A DNA stretch of 64,000 nucleotides from the NCBI GenBank assembly GCA_958450365.1, contig CAUEEP010000872.1:186001-250000 (forward strand), written 5' to 3'. How positions within the stretch are numbered: the stretch's first letter is position 1; every line of letters begins with the position of its first letter. The DNA is from Mesorhabditis belari (taxonomy: Eukaryota > Nematoda > Chromadorea > Rhabditida > Rhabditidae). This document shows positions 1-11,184 of the stretch, in pieces. The notes beneath the pieces were generated by a model. The model did not search any database and was not told the DNA's origin. It worked only from the letters and a program-made list of their open reading frames with translations. The position numbers and the translations under genes are program-made.

Positions 1-50
1 CCCAAATGTGCTTATAGTTGAATTTCTTTTTAATTCTTTTAAACCTTTAG

Positions 51-2570
51 GAGGAAGAGTCGTTTGCCGACAAGATTTTGAGCCGAGCACCAAACTTTGC
101 CACAAAAATCACTCCTCATAAGGACAGTGGAGAGAAGTGAGTGGAATTGAAATTTAACTACGCTACTGTTATCTGCGGAGCTAACTACTTTAATGATTGT
201 TATGTTTTAGAACGAAAATTCACGGCCTAAACACTTACAATCCGATGATGGAGCCGGAGAAAGAGGAGACCGAGAAGCAGACCGGATTCGCAACACTGAA
301 GGTTATACTTTGAGCTCTAAATGCACCCTTTCTAGCGCACTAAATATCTCAATTTTTTCTAGGTATTCCCAGTGAATGAAGAAGAAATCACCGAGGTTGA
401 TCCAAACGAAGCGACTTTCAAGGGATCTTGGGAGACCACCACCCAATCAACCACAAGAGTCACGAAAGCAAAGAAATCAAGTACTGTAAAATTGTGTGCT
501 TTATAAAAAGCTTTTAGATAAACCAAGAAAGGAAAAGAAATGGTCACAGGAAACGGCCAGGGAATATTATGAACAATATTATCGAGAATGGGCGGCGAAT
601 CAGACAAAAACTGTCACGGACAGCTCCGAGGAGACAACCACTTTGCAATCGATTTTGTTGCGGGTACTGATAATTATCATTATAATCTATTAACTATAAA
701 TTGTCTATAGAAGCTTTTACAGGGATTGAAACAAAGGCCACGAATGATGCCAAATGGAGAAGAGGCAGCTCCGCCAACACCTGTACCAAGGGATTTCGAT
801 ACAGGTGCTAAGCCTGTCCCGTTGATGACCGCTATGTACGGAGCGATCCCCTCTGGGCCACAAGTTCTTCAAGGGGTAAGAAAGCTTAGAAAACTTTAAG
901 ATACTACTTAAAAATAGTTGATTTTAAAGACTTTTGACTCTATTGCTTTTCGAAATCAGCTCCTATTCAGCCACTACCAGCCCATCAATCAACAATGCCA
1001 ATCAGTAGACCGATTGCTTCAAATCAACCTGTTGCACCAAGTCAACCATCCCAATCATCCCAATCAGTGCCATTGAAGAATCTACAATTGCCGTCTTCAT
1101 TTGGAGGACTTGGAGGAGCCACGAATCCCTTCCAAGCAATGATGGGGCTCGGCGGTGGAATGGGTGGAATGGGTGCATTGAGTGGGCTAGTCCCACCTGG
1201 ACTCCCCGCAACAAAAGGAAATATGTTTGTAAGTGTTTTGAGGCGGGATTTGCTATAAGAATTAGATAAAATATTAGCCAAGTGCTTTGCTCAAGGATGA
1301 ATCTTCTAAATCTTCTAAATCCCAATCATTTAGGGAATCACCGATCCAAGAGGCGGAGGACACGGCGATCTCACATACCAGCAGCTTAACCAATTGTGTC
1401 TCTCAATCAAAGGCGTTTCGAGAGCTTTCGCAATTGATGACATGAAAGGATTCGCTCGGACAAACTGTGGCCTCATTGCCAGCTTCTATAAGTGAGTGAA
1501 GAAAATGTTTGAGAAGGGGAGCTACAGAGTCGATAGCGAAGTCGACACGGGCGGTTTTATGATCTTCTGCAAGTCGTGTAAGCTTGTTTCGTGAGTTCAT
1601 GCTTGAGTATTGGAGATCGTTTGACAACGTTGTGCACAGTTTGGCGGGTGACCGGAAGCTTCATCTCCTTGCGAACCTCTTCGAGTTGTTGTCGTGTTGG
1701 AAAGACGTCTTGTAATTGCTCGATCGTGGAGCTTGTTTCACGAGTTTGTGCTTGAGTATTGGAAACCTTTTGGTCACGTTGTGCACAGTTTGGCGAGTCA
1801 CCGGAAGCTTCATCTCCTTGCGAACCTCTCCGAGCAATATCGGCGCGTTGGAAATTGCTCTTGTAATTGCTCGTTCGTCTCATTTGTCGACTTTTTCTTC
1901 CAGCCCCGTGTTTCTTTCTTCTTAGGAGTCACTTTGGTCTTGAGATACGTTCGAATACACTTCTCAGAACGTCAAATGCGGCGAGCAATGTTCCTGTAAG
2001 CGTGTGGAGTACATCGACGCGCGTTTTGTCCACCACATCCAGTTGTTTTCCAAGTGGCATGTCTGAAAATGAAGAAAAAAACACAAACATAATTAATAAG
2101 CAAAAAAACAAACAAAAACTAACAATTATCGATAGAATAAATCGTTAAATAAACTGCGTCTATAATTTTTTGACAGAGTGTAAGACAAGCCACTTGGAAG
2201 ACAAGCTCACCAGCTCGTTTCAGTTTGAAACCTAAATAAAAGTGTTCAGGTGCCAAGGCTGAGTATTTTTGGATGCAATTGAAAGCTTTGCCTTGAGTAC
2301 TTTTAGTCAGTCAAGGATATGAGATACAGACTGACTAGAACGTTACAGTGTTCTTTAGCAATGATTAGGCCTACCGAGCAATGTAATTTGAAATTCCAGT
2401 CCCATTTTGGTTTAATTTTCTTAAAAATAGACATAGATAAGTTTATTTAGGATTTTTGCATATCATCTCTTGACTTAACATCACTATTTAGTGACGCCTC
2501 TTGTGACCAAATTCAGCACGTCATGGACTACTGTGAGGCCTACTTCAAAGACCCAGAACACAAAGGATAA
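51..2570 (+). CDS. 3' part of unrecognised nematode protein, 8 exons
   Basis: I do not recognise this family. Exons read from splice sites: 51-136, 211-301, 363-480, 518-663, 723-875 (acceptor could also be 711), 971-1228, 1334-1491 and 2492-2570. Reading phase is kept across all of them, giving about 362 residues before the TAA stop. The 5' end lies outside the window. The first half is charged (many Glu, Lys, Thr). Exon 6 is rich in Pro, Gln and Ser and ends in a Gly/Met-rich run (GGLGG, GLGGGMGGMG). The last two exons look like a conserved C-terminal domain with four Cys (NQLC, TNCG, ASCD, DYCE) ending YFKDPEHKG. Introns are 37-105 bases except the last, which is exactly 1,000 bases and holds a decayed transposase fragment. 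The gene is very probably real because eight junctions agree in phase. Function is unknown. Confidence 0.8.
1492..2491 (-). mobile_element. Tc1/mariner-type transposase remnant in a 1-kb intron, HTH region duplicated in tandem
   Basis: On the minus strand about 1560-1880 encodes helix-turn-helix-like text (VRKEMKLPVTRQTVHNV) followed by LTRLAEDHKTARVDFA, which resembles the LT..HK.ARL segment of Tc1-type transposases. The same stretch of about 155 bases occurs twice in tandem (about 1574-1730 and 1731-1885). The reading frame is broken, so it is a fossil. The sequence TTTTTTGACAGAGTG near 2166-2180 looks like an element end; a similar word is seen at 12018-12032. The rest of the intron to 2491 shows nothing else. 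Confidence 0.6.
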
Positions 2571-3278
2571 GTAGTCAAAGACATGAAATGAACTCTTAAC
2601 TAATTTATTACCCAATTTATTATCATTTCCTTTTTATCCTCTATCCTCAAGTGCAATTTTTAGTCTCTTACCGTAACCCCTTGTTATCTAAACATTCTAA
2701 ACTCTTGCTCATCATTGTTACAGGTTCAGGTTTTATATAAATACAGATATTCGTTAAAGTTAACAGATATTAATCTGATTTATACATAATTTTCATGCAA
2801 ATTTATATTTCGGAACTCACTTGATCTGCTCAATTCTTTTCTGTGTGATATTTGGTAGTCTGCTTGTTATTTGACTGATGATAGACGTTCGATAGAAATA
2901 AATACTTATAAAATATTTAATATTATCGACCCGTATATCAAAATTCACATGAGATTATTGTTCATTTTCGACTATTGTGTATTCAAAACGATCAGCGAAC
3001 GCTTCTTCGACGCGTCGATAGTCGTCTTTCGATGGGAAACCGATTGAGCGACACATCAGGACCTGGATTTTGATTTTGATACATATAAATACAGTTAAAA
3101 CCAAAAAGTGGTTTTTGAAAAGTCCGTTTACTATTGAGTTTAGTTAACAAATAGTTAACAAAACAGATTTTTCAAATGAGTCCTCAAAGCCGGCTTGTTA
3201 CAGGCTTCTCTACGATCAAGAGAGCTACAAACGAGGCTCGAAATACAGTAGGACTTAAAGGAGGGATTAGGATACAAA
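2571..3278. other. Intergenic stretch, no gene seen
   Basis: AT-rich DNA downstream of the TAA of the first gene. The 3' UTR of that gene must lie here, but I cannot fix a cleavage site. An open frame starting at 3176 runs into the fold-back element and has no family resemblance, so it is not called. Confidence 0.5.
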
Positions 3279-4455
3279 GAATTAGGACCGATTTAGGAAT
3301 TAGGACCTCACTAAAACCAAATTGTCTACAAATGGGGATAGTAGTTAACAGTTTAACAGTAGAACGCAACATCTTTCTTTGTATCATCTACAAAGCAAAA
3401 GAGAAGTCCCTGAAGAAAGAGGCCAAAACGACTTGCAAGGTGGTCTTTGTGCGGCCGTATAACCGCTCGCTATCGGGCAAACCCCTCCGGTATAGGGGTG
3501 CCTTTTTGGAATCCATAAAGGGAAAGGAGTAGTGAGAGACTGAGCCGATTTACCATTCCGGATCATTCCGGACCATTCCGGCTCATTCTGGACCATTCTG
3601 GACCACTCTGGATCATTCCGGGTCATTTCGGACCATTCTGGACCACTCTGAACCACTCTGGATCATTCTGGACCATTCTGGACCACTCCGGACCATTCTG
3701 GACCACTCCGGACCATTCTGGACCATTCCGGGCCATTTCGGACCATTCTGGACCACTCTGAACCACTCTGGACCATTCCGCACAACCCTGGATCATTCTG
3801 GGTCATTCCGGACCACTCCGGACCATTCTGGACCATTCTGGACCACTCCGGACCATTCTGGATCATTCTGACCACTCCGGATCATTCTGGACCACTCCGG
3901 ACCATTCTGGACCATTCTGGACCACTCTGGATCATTCTGGACCATTCCGCACAACCCTGGATCATTCTGGGTCATTCCGGACCACTCCGGACCATTCTGG
4001 ACCATTCTGGACCACTCCGGACCATTCTGGATCATTCTGGACCACTCCGGATCATTCTGGACCACTCCGGACCATTCTGGACCATTCTGGACCACTCCGG
4101 ACCATTCTGGATCATTCTGGACCATTCCGCACAAGCCTGGATCATTCTGGGTCATTCCGGACCACTCCGGACCATTCTGGACCATTCTGGACCACTCCGG
4201 ACCATTCTGGACCATTCTGGACCACTCCGGACCATTCTGGATCATTCTGGACCATTCCGCACAACCCTGGATCATTCTGGGTCATTCCGGACCACTCCGG
4301 ACCATTCTGGACCATTCTGGACCACTCCGGATCATTCTGGACCACTCCGGACCATTCTGGACCATTCTGGACCATTCTGGACCACTCCGGACCATTCTGG
4401 ACCATTCTGGACCAACTACCGCCAATTTGGTTTTAGTGAGAATCGGTCCTAATTC
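3279..4455. mobile_element. Fold-back element with a minisatellite core
   Basis: The left arm (3279-3325) reads GAATTAGGACCGAT, then 15 extra bases, then TCACTAAAACCAAATTG. The right arm (4423-4455) is its inverted complement without the 15-base insert, giving about 31 matching bases. Between the arms lie a unique segment (3326-3550) and the minisatellite at 3551-4413. The arms suggest the whole unit is an inverted-repeat element whose interior expanded as a tandem array. Target-site duplications were not identified. Confidence 0.6.
3551..4413. repeat. Minisatellite, 10-base unit (GGACCATTCT / GGACCACTCC)
   Basis: About 86 units of a 10-base motif with two main variants. A distinctive variant, CCGCACAACCCTGG, recurs near 3779, 3949, 4129 and 4259, so blocks of about 130-180 bases were duplicated as higher-order units. 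Long minus-strand open frames over this block (repeating QNGPEWSRMV) are products of the periodicity and not genes. Confidence 0.95.
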
Positions 4456-4665
4456 GGACCCTTTCTTTAAATAAAAGTTGAACAGACATAGAACTGTAGT
4501 GCTTACTAGTTAGTTACAGCATAAACTATTGTAAGAGTTGAACTTTGTCCGAAACTTTTAATTCAAGTCTTATAACCCTGAAAATGAGTATTTTTTCCAA
4601 GTATTCTTGTGCTTAAAGTGGAAATATATCTTTTCTAATGGACTCGTTTTCCATTTTCTTCAAAA

Positions 4666-7435
4666 TCATTTGCAAATCCAAGAGCACAAGATCACAGGGA
4701 AACTCACAAAATTCCTGATCGAATGACATTTGTGCATGACACAATTCTCCTCTCCAAAGTGTTTCATATGGAGTTTTAGTATCTAAAATCTTGTAGAATG
4801 ATAATTAACTAATATAAAATATTCTTGAAACCTACATTTTGAATGATCTCGTCTTGCATCTCAATCTCACCTTTAGCTACAACATTATGAGCAAGAAAAC
4901 CTGAAGATTTTTGGCAATTATTAGCAGAGCAAGTCTGAAAACCTGTTGGTTTCAGTAGCTTCTTGTAAATTTCAATGACATCATCATTCAAAAACAAATC
5001 AATTGGGCAAATATTCGGCTTATCCCCGTTATTGTAACAAACGTCACCGATTATTGCATCATATTGAGCTCCTGGAAGAATATTTTTAGTTCTGCCCATA
5101 GTTTCAACACAAGTTCAGCACAAGTTGACTCACAATCAGCTCAAATCTTCAGTAAAAGGTGCAACTTTACCTCTTTTCGTCTCATTCTTCATAAACTCGA
5201 CTCCATCGCCGATCACAATATGGTTTTTCTCATTTTCAACATTATCAAACAACTCAACAGCTAAACGTTTCATCACCGGATTGTTGTCAACAGACGTTAC
5301 GTTTATCTGAATGTTTTTGAGGTGACAACGAGACAATGCTTGAATACATTGGGAAAACCGGCTGTCAACAAGTTGTTCAGCGTTCCTCCGCCAAGTCCGA
5401 TAAAGAGAACATTTCCGTTGGTTGTTTCTGAAAACAGCTGGTTATTGAAGGTTACTGACTCATAATCAGCTCCACTTTGAGCCAATCAGCTCCAGCTTTA
5501 AGCCAACTTTGAGCCAATCAGCTTCAGCTTTAAGCCAACTTTGAGAACTTTGAGCCAATGAGCCAGCTTTGAGTCAACTTTGAGCCAACCTTCATCCAAT
5601 GAGCCAGCTTTGAGCCAACTTTGAGCTAACTTTGAGCCAATGAGCCAGCTTTGAGCCAACTTTGAGCTAACTTTGAGCCAATGAGCCAGCTTTGAGTCAA
5701 CTTTGAGCCAACCTTCAGCCAATGAGCCAGCTTTGAGCCAACTTTGAGCTAACTTTGAGCCAACTTTGAGCTAACTTTGAGCCAATGAGCCAGCTTTGAG
5801 CCAACTTTGAGCCAACCTTCAGCCAATGAGCCAGCTTTGAGCCAACTTTGAGCCAACTTTGAGCCAATGACTTAAGATTTTGAACTAGAAGTTGAAGGAA
5901 CCTCTGACCTCTCACTAGCTCCGTTGGTGGAGCTTTTCATAGAAAACAACTTTCTACCGATACTCACCATCATTCGGTAAGGCCCGTGAGGCAAAAATCC
6001 CAGAAACCGTCGGAAACATGTATCCGATTGGTTGAACAAAGCTTTTGTTAATCGACCATTTTGATGTGTCCAAGTTGCCATCATTGTACACTGAACAGTT
6101 GAAAATAAAGCTATTTCTGCGATTTTACGTGTCGGAATATTGAGTATTGCTTGGGAAACAGCCACCGTGTAAAAGCCGTAGATGTAGATTGATCGAACTG
6201 GTCGATCTCTGAAATGATTGAATCATTTTGAATTGAATCAACTTTAGATAAATGAATATGTTCTAAAGGATTTTCGAAGCTCAACCTTGCTGTAACTCCT
6301 CCAAAAGTGTCTTTGACATAAAAGCAATCTTCTCTGTGGCAAAAGATTCCTCGATCCGCTCCATACCAACCAAGTTGTTCCTAGAAGTTTGCATTTAGAT
6401 TCCTATCTAGATTTAGATTTTCTAAAGCGTAAAATTACACAATATGCTGGAATATGAAGTGTTCAGTTATTAATAGTGAAAGTGAATATTATTACCCTAA
6501 AGTCGCGAGTATAAGTTCTGTTTGGTTTTCGCATGCAAATTGACGGCTGTCGGCTGTCGGTGTGTCGAGGGTTCGAACCCCGCTGCAGCATAACTTTTTT
6601 GCTTTTTAAGAACAATAATAGAAGTAAATTTATTGAGGGTTATAGCAATTTTATGCTGTTATTTGTTGCTCCGGGCGTGGCTCGGCGCGTCCGCCCTGCT
6701 CCACTCCGGTGCTCAGTCTTATGGATCCCTCCCTGGCCTCTTCATCCGGCCAAAGTCCACGTCGACGGTCGAAAGAGATGCTTTCCAGCGTCTTCTTCAA
6801 CACTATCGTCTGGATGTATCCATGCACATAACAAATAGCAATGGTGATAGGCTGTCACCCTGTAGTATCCCGCGCTCCAAGAACAATAATAAAAGTTTAT
6901 ATAACAATAAAAATAAAAACCCAACAAAAAGAAATTCAAAGCAATTAAAGCAAAGGTAAATTAAGGCAGAACTTATACTCGAGACTTTAGGGTAGCTTCA
7001 AGAGTTTGAAGGAAATAAAAAGGAATACTATAGAAGAATACCGGATTTTCATCAAATCACAGAAAACCTGATTTTCATCAAACTTTTAAATAATATTGCA
7101 TAAACTAACCGCCAACTTATCCAAGAATGTTTCTCGTGTCATTGTAGAAAAGTTTGTGTTCAAATTTTTGTCGACTTGTGCTACGCTTGACTCCGGTGAA
7201 TCGAAAAAGCTTTTACCATATAGAGACTAAAAATAAAGCTGTTGTAAGCTCAGCTGTAACTTGGCTTTAATTGTTCAGCTGTAGCTTTAAGCTTTAAGCT
7301 GTAAGCTGTTCAGCTTTAATTCACCATTATTACGACAATCAATGAGAAAAGAAATCGCAAAGTTGTGCTTGAAATAAACGGTTTTCGATTGGCATCGGTG
7401 GCTTCTGAGTGGCTTGCTTGTGAGGATAGTTGCAT
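4666..7435 (-). CDS. Spermidine-synthase-like / Rossmann methyltransferase-fold membrane protein
   Basis: Exons on the minus strand: 7325-7435 (start ATG), 7110-7226, 6286-6380, 5968-6208, 5348 to about 5456, 5171-5306, 4943-5071, 4836-4900 and 4666-4782 (TGA). Phases agree at every junction except the 5' edge of the fifth exon, which abuts a minisatellite and is unresolved. The N-terminus MQLSSQASHS is followed by one hydrophobic stretch (TTLRFLFSLIVVIM), so it is probably a single-pass type II membrane or signal-anchored protein. The core shows the nucleotide-binding motif NVLFIGLGGGTLNN, then the acidic turn VTSVDNNP, then GDGVEFM and YDAIIGDVCYN, in the order expected for spermidine synthase/METTL13-like Rossmann domains. 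Roughly 370-400 residues. The family call is good; substrate and activity cannot be told. Large introns hold a TIR element (6495-6992) and a minisatellite. Confidence 0.8.
5472..5872. repeat. Minisatellite, GAGCCAACTTTGAGCCAA-type unit
   Basis: About 400 bases of GAGCCAACTTT, GAGCCAATGAGCCAGCTTT and related words in irregular order, inside an intron of the spermidine-synthase-like gene. It hides the acceptor of the next exon, which is why that boundary is uncertain. Confidence 0.9.
6495..6992. mobile_element. 498-bp TIR element, copy 1, carrying a tRNA-like B box and a LINE RT fragment
   Basis: Inverted termini of 26 bases start CCCTAAAGTCGCGAGTATAA and match inverted at the right end with one mismatch; the element is flanked by TA on both sides (6493-6494, 6993-6994). 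Inside, the plus strand has GAGGGTTCGAACCCCGC (about 6566-6582), a near-perfect tRNA T-arm/B box. The minus strand at about 6822-6880 encodes RGILQGDSLSPLLFVMCMD, the conserved reverse-transcriptase motif of non-LTR retrotransposons, followed by stops. A second copy is at 22670-23172. It lies in an intron of the spermidine-synthase-like gene. It has no transposase, so it is non-autonomous. Confidence 0.85.
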
Positions 7436-7532
7436 CAACACTAGAATAAATGACTAAAAGGAAAAAAAGACAAGCAAATAAAGCAATATCAACAAATCAA
7501 TCTGTTGATTGATCAACTAGATTTTTCAAGTA

Positions 7533-8070
7533 TTGGGTTGGTGAATTGAAAACTGCGGGACTTTTGAACTAAAATTAATTCAACATAAAACCATCAATTC
7601 ATTCGAAATAATTTCCATTATTATTGACGACTTCTGCCCATTTTACAGGCAATTTGCGGATTCCTCTTTCGTAGTAGGATTTTGGTTTGTGTGTGAGACA
7701 AGTGTGAGACTCAAGAATGGAGGACTGGGCTTTGAGAATGGAGGACTGGACTCCCAGTTTGAGCACTTTCTTCAAAAGAAACCCATTTTGGTGTCAATGG
7801 AAAAGTGGTAGAGAATCAAAAATTAAGCTTATATCCAAATTTCCAAAAAGATACACTTAATAGTTTCGCTTAAAATGCAAGTTTTGTGAAAATTCGTAAA
7901 TTCGGCATTTCTAGAAAGCCATTTTTTGAATCGTTCTGAAAATTTGGATATAAGCTTAATTTTTGATTCTCTACCACTTTTCCATTGACACCAAAATGGG
8001 TTTCTTTTGAAGAAAGTGCTCAAACTGTCACATATGACAATAGCCCGCAGTTTTCAATTCACCAACCCAA
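7533..8070. mobile_element. Deleted mariner element (MITE), copy 1
   Basis: Termini TTGGGTTGGTGAATTGAAAA inverted at both ends with TA flanks (7531-7532, 8071-8072). The minus strand near 7606-7680 encodes YYERGIRKLPVKWAEVVNNN followed by GNYFE and a stop, matching the end of mariner (DD34D) transposases. The remaining interior is a long palindrome: about 7760-7850 pairs with 7930-8025. Related copies: 59725-60225 and 61451-61981. Confidence 0.9.
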
Positions 8071-8089
8071 TAGAATAGCTTGAAGCTTA

Positions 8090-8236
8090 AAAGTAAGTAA
8101 TAATAATAAGTAATAATAAGTAATAATAAGCAATAATAAGCAATAATAAGTAATAATAAGCAATAATAAGCAACAATAAGCAACAATAAGCAACAATAAG
8201 TAACAATAAACAACAATAAGCAACAATAACAATACA
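8090..8236. repeat. Short tandem repeat (AATAATAAGT/C)
   Basis: Roughly 140 bases of TAATAATAAGC/T and CAACAATAAGC variants. It starts 20 bases after the right TIR of the neighbouring mariner derivative. Confidence 0.95.
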
Positions 8237-8716
8237 ATAATAAAACAAAAATAACAAATCATGTAAAGAAAAATCGAAATGGATTTGATGTGTGTTCAAT
8301 TTGGAGAGGGTAGAGATCGACCTATTCTCAAAGATTTGAAAGAGAAAAGCGGACGGGTTTCTTCTTTTCTTCTTTTCTGCCTTTCTTCTTTCCCTTTTCG
8401 CACACCTTTCATACAATAGATTCAACTATTTTTTTTGTGCAGCACATTTCACGCATTGACCTATAATTATACCAGCTTGAGTGGGATATGTTTCTTAATT
8501 TGACTGGGATTTGTCTATGAAAGTCTTTCCTTAAGAAATAGCGCAAGTTATCGTGGTTGGTAGTAGACGGTTGCAGCTGGTGAATGGGAAATGGTGAGCA
8601 AATGACGTTGAGTCTTTAAAATTTGAAAATAGAGCTAGATTTGCCTGCGATTAGTGGATCTGATTTGCCCGTCGATCAGCTTAAAATTGTGAATCTGTTT
8701 AAGTACAGGGCATATA
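8237..8716. other. Unannotated stretch
   Basis: No exon with a recognisable product and no repeat seen elsewhere in the window. A CT-rich patch lies at about 8358-8402. Confidence 0.4.
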
Positions 8717-9323
8717 CAGGGTGCGTAAAAAGTTCCTGAAATCCAATCGCGTATGCTTTTTTAGGCGATCTTCTAGTTTGCTGACCAGATGTATTTGTTT
8801 TTGCATTTTATTTTATTACTTTCTTTCTTAACATAACTATTTAGATGGCTGCGAATCTTCAACCAGCCATTGAGCGTCTATCGAAGTCCGGAGTAGGACC
8901 GTTAACAATCGCCGACAAACTCGCCATTCCAAAGAGCACCGTTTACAAGAAATGTAGAGAGAGCTGTAGAGAATGTACCTGTAGAGAATGAAGCTTATCG
9001 ATTCGGCAAACAATCGCCCATGTTCGGAACGGCCAAAAACAGCCACTACTCCAGGAATTGTGAAACGAATCCGAGAAAGAATTCGAAGGAACCCAAGAAG
9101 GTCGATGCGGCAAATGGCCCGAGAAGAGAAAATTTCCGAAGGATCTGTTCGCTCGATTGTCCACAAGAAGCTTCACAAATATCCATATAAGGTCCAAAAA
9201 GCCGACGGCTTAACTGACCGCATGATAGCGACCCGTTTGGATGTTTGGAAGCTGATTGGAAGCCGTTTGGAAGCTGCTCAAACGCTTCCCCACTCCGGCA
9301 TGCGCCTCTTAAATTCTTTTTGA
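8717..9323 (+). pseudogene. Broken mariner/Tc1-type transposase, N-terminal part
   Basis: An open start at 8845 reads MAANLQPAIERLSKSGVG and TIADKLAIPKSTVYKKC, a helix-turn-helix. A frame change and an inserted CTGTAGAGAATG-like repeat follow. The frame resumes at 8988 with PGIVKRIRERIRRNPRRSMR and ISEGSVRSIVHKKL, the second helix-turn-helix and linker of mariner-like transposases. The catalytic half is missing: text ends at 9323, just before a MITE inserted at 9335. A likely element end, GGGTGCGTAAAAAGTTCCTG, is at about 8718. Confidence 0.75.
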
Positions 9324-9334
9324 CGAGTGTTTAT

Positions 9335-9553
9335 ACCGTATTCTCTCTAATAGTAGTGCACCCCGGCGAGCCGAGTTGATGACTATTTTACGGTTTTCAA
9401 GCTTTTGCAGAAGCTCAACACTCTAATCCCCCACTAGATCTCATCGTCAGCTACATTTTCCGACCCCACATCGATAGGTTCTGATAAGCGGTTCTCGAGA
9501 TATAGAGAAATTTAGGCGACGCTCATGGTGCACTACTATTAGAGAAAATACGG
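9335..9553. mobile_element. MITE family A, copy 1 (about 219 bp)
   Basis: Termini CCGTATTCTCTCTAATAGTA and its inverted partner TATTAGAGAAAATACGG, flanked by TA. The interior includes GCTTTTGCAGAAGCTCAACA and ATCGATAGGTTCTGATAAGC. Nine copies occur in this window: 9335, 16682, 24248 (truncated), 24702, 25058, 26276, 26635, 46511 and 46868. Confidence 0.9.
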
Positions 9554-9555
9554 TA

Positions 9556-10678
9556 AATGCTGGGGCTTTCATTTGAGCGAAAAATTAATGCTAACTTTCG
9601 AACAAAAAAAAGTTGCCAACTGACCGATTTTTAACGATTCTGACTACTTGTTTTTGGATCCCTGAAAAATGGCCAAAACTGAAGCTTTTCAAAAACGCTG
9701 AGAAGCTCAATGTAGAACACAGATTTACCTTTCAAATTTACCTTTCTAATGACACAAACCGGAGTAATTTTAATTGCTTCGTTCTCATGGAAAAAATATT
9801 TCGAAAAATCCCCAAAAATTCCCAAAATCCCAAAAAAAAATTTGAGAAACTCGACTCACGAAAAGAGCTCTTGGAAAAGCTGTTGGTTAGCTTTTTTGGT
9901 GAAAAGCTTTTCGAGAGGTGTTTGAAAAAGTTTAAATTGGAAAACATGAGCGAGAAAGAAGAGATAAGATATTGCTTGAGAAATTAGAGCCATCCTTCAA
10001 TGGGAGATGTATTGAAATCATTGATTTGGGGCAAGAAAAACATTAAAAATAACACTGTCAGTTAATTTTCCAACCCCGAAAACCCCCGCTACGATTTTTC
10101 TGTTCAAAAATTTGAAGTTTTGAACTTTAAAATGCAAAAACAAAGATCGACAGGTTGTTCTCCGTGCGCGAGCACAATCGCGCTCGTTCTGGCATCCTAT
10201 GTTTCCTCATATAGTTCCCTTTTCATCTCTCAAATCGGAAGGGTCCATTTTGGGTCATCCGGTAACCAATCCGTTGTCTGCCCCTTGTGGTCACCGCTTC
10301 CCAAAACTAACCTCGGTTGTAGAACTGGCCAACCCAGTTCCGGCTCATTTTGACCATTATGGCGGGTTCTCTGTCGGTCGAGATGGGATCCCAAGTGCCT
10401 GTAAAAGGGTGCTGAAGGGAGCCGCTGTGAATTTTTGGATTCATCCCAAGGACTTCGGTCCGTAGGGGCAGCAAGAAACTCATGAAGGCAAAGGAGGAAA
10501 CGCGCTCAAGCATTGGAAAAGACATTTTCTCAAACAGGAACATTTTTTCCGAGCAAAAACTTTCCTTCCGAGCTTCTTCCAAAACTTTCCGAGCAGCCTG
10601 ATAGCTTGCTGTTTGAAGACTTAAAAATTGAATTAATTTGAAAATATCATTCCAACAATTCTAATTTCCGGAGAAACA
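9556..10678. other. Unannotated stretch with one weak open frame
   Basis: A 124-residue frame at 9613-9987 (+) is Lys/Phe-rich and resembles no family I know; its high A content makes it a weak candidate. About 10160-10480 is more GC-rich, with no recognisable product. No repeat partner seen. Confidence 0.35.
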
Positions 10679-11184
10679 ATGAAGCTCGCGAACGTTTGTT
10701 GGGAGATTGTGAGCTCTGACGAAGAGGATCAAGCCTCAACATCAACCATTTCACCCAGCCATCGAGCCCCGCCAAAGAAACCCCCAAATCCAAGCAATGA
10801 GAAAGAAAGTCTCCAAAAATATGTGAAAATCTTCGAAACACTCGTCAACGAAGTCAACAAGTCAACGAAACACTCGTCCACTCTTTGCGTCCACTCGAAG
10901 CGCTCTTTGAGAACTGAACTGCCCGGACCACTCTTGCGGAATCTATTCCTAACGTTTTCTGAGATGAATTCTGGCAAACGGGCGACTCTTCAACAATTAG
11001 CTGAACGGAATCTTTACAAAATGCAAAAAGACAAAGACAAAAAGACAATTTATATGCAAATTTATCGGATTCTCCAGAGATCGTCGCAAAAAAATTGCTA
11101 GAACGGGTGTTTTGCGAGAAGATTTTCGCGGATCATTGCCGTGCGAGGGTTCCCGGTTTGATTCCCGATGGGTTGCTTGATTGA
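10679..11184 (+). pseudogene. Possible broken gene with coding-like text in three frames
   Basis: From ATG 10679 a frame reads MKLANVCWEIVSSDEEDQ, then a Ser/Pro-rich linker (HRAPPKKPPNPSNEKESLQK) and a helical piece (YVKIFETLVNEVNK). The text then continues best in a second frame (NETLVHSLRPLEALFEN) and finally a third (SPEIVAKKLLERVFCEKIFA, ending GLIPDGLLD and a stop at 11182-11184). The tail is distantly like BEN-type helical domains, but this is weak. Either small introns were missed or indels have broken it. A near-direct repeat (GTCAACGAAGTCAACAAGTC) lies at the first frame change. Confidence 0.3.

Noticed and set aside
3384..4405. Long minus-strand open frames (up to 160 residues, repeating PEWSRMVQNG)
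   Set aside because: They are translations of the 10-base minisatellite; several frames stay open together and there is no start or splice context.
8059..8425. Leu/Tyr-rich minus-strand frames
   Set aside because: Translation of the AATAATAAGC repeat.
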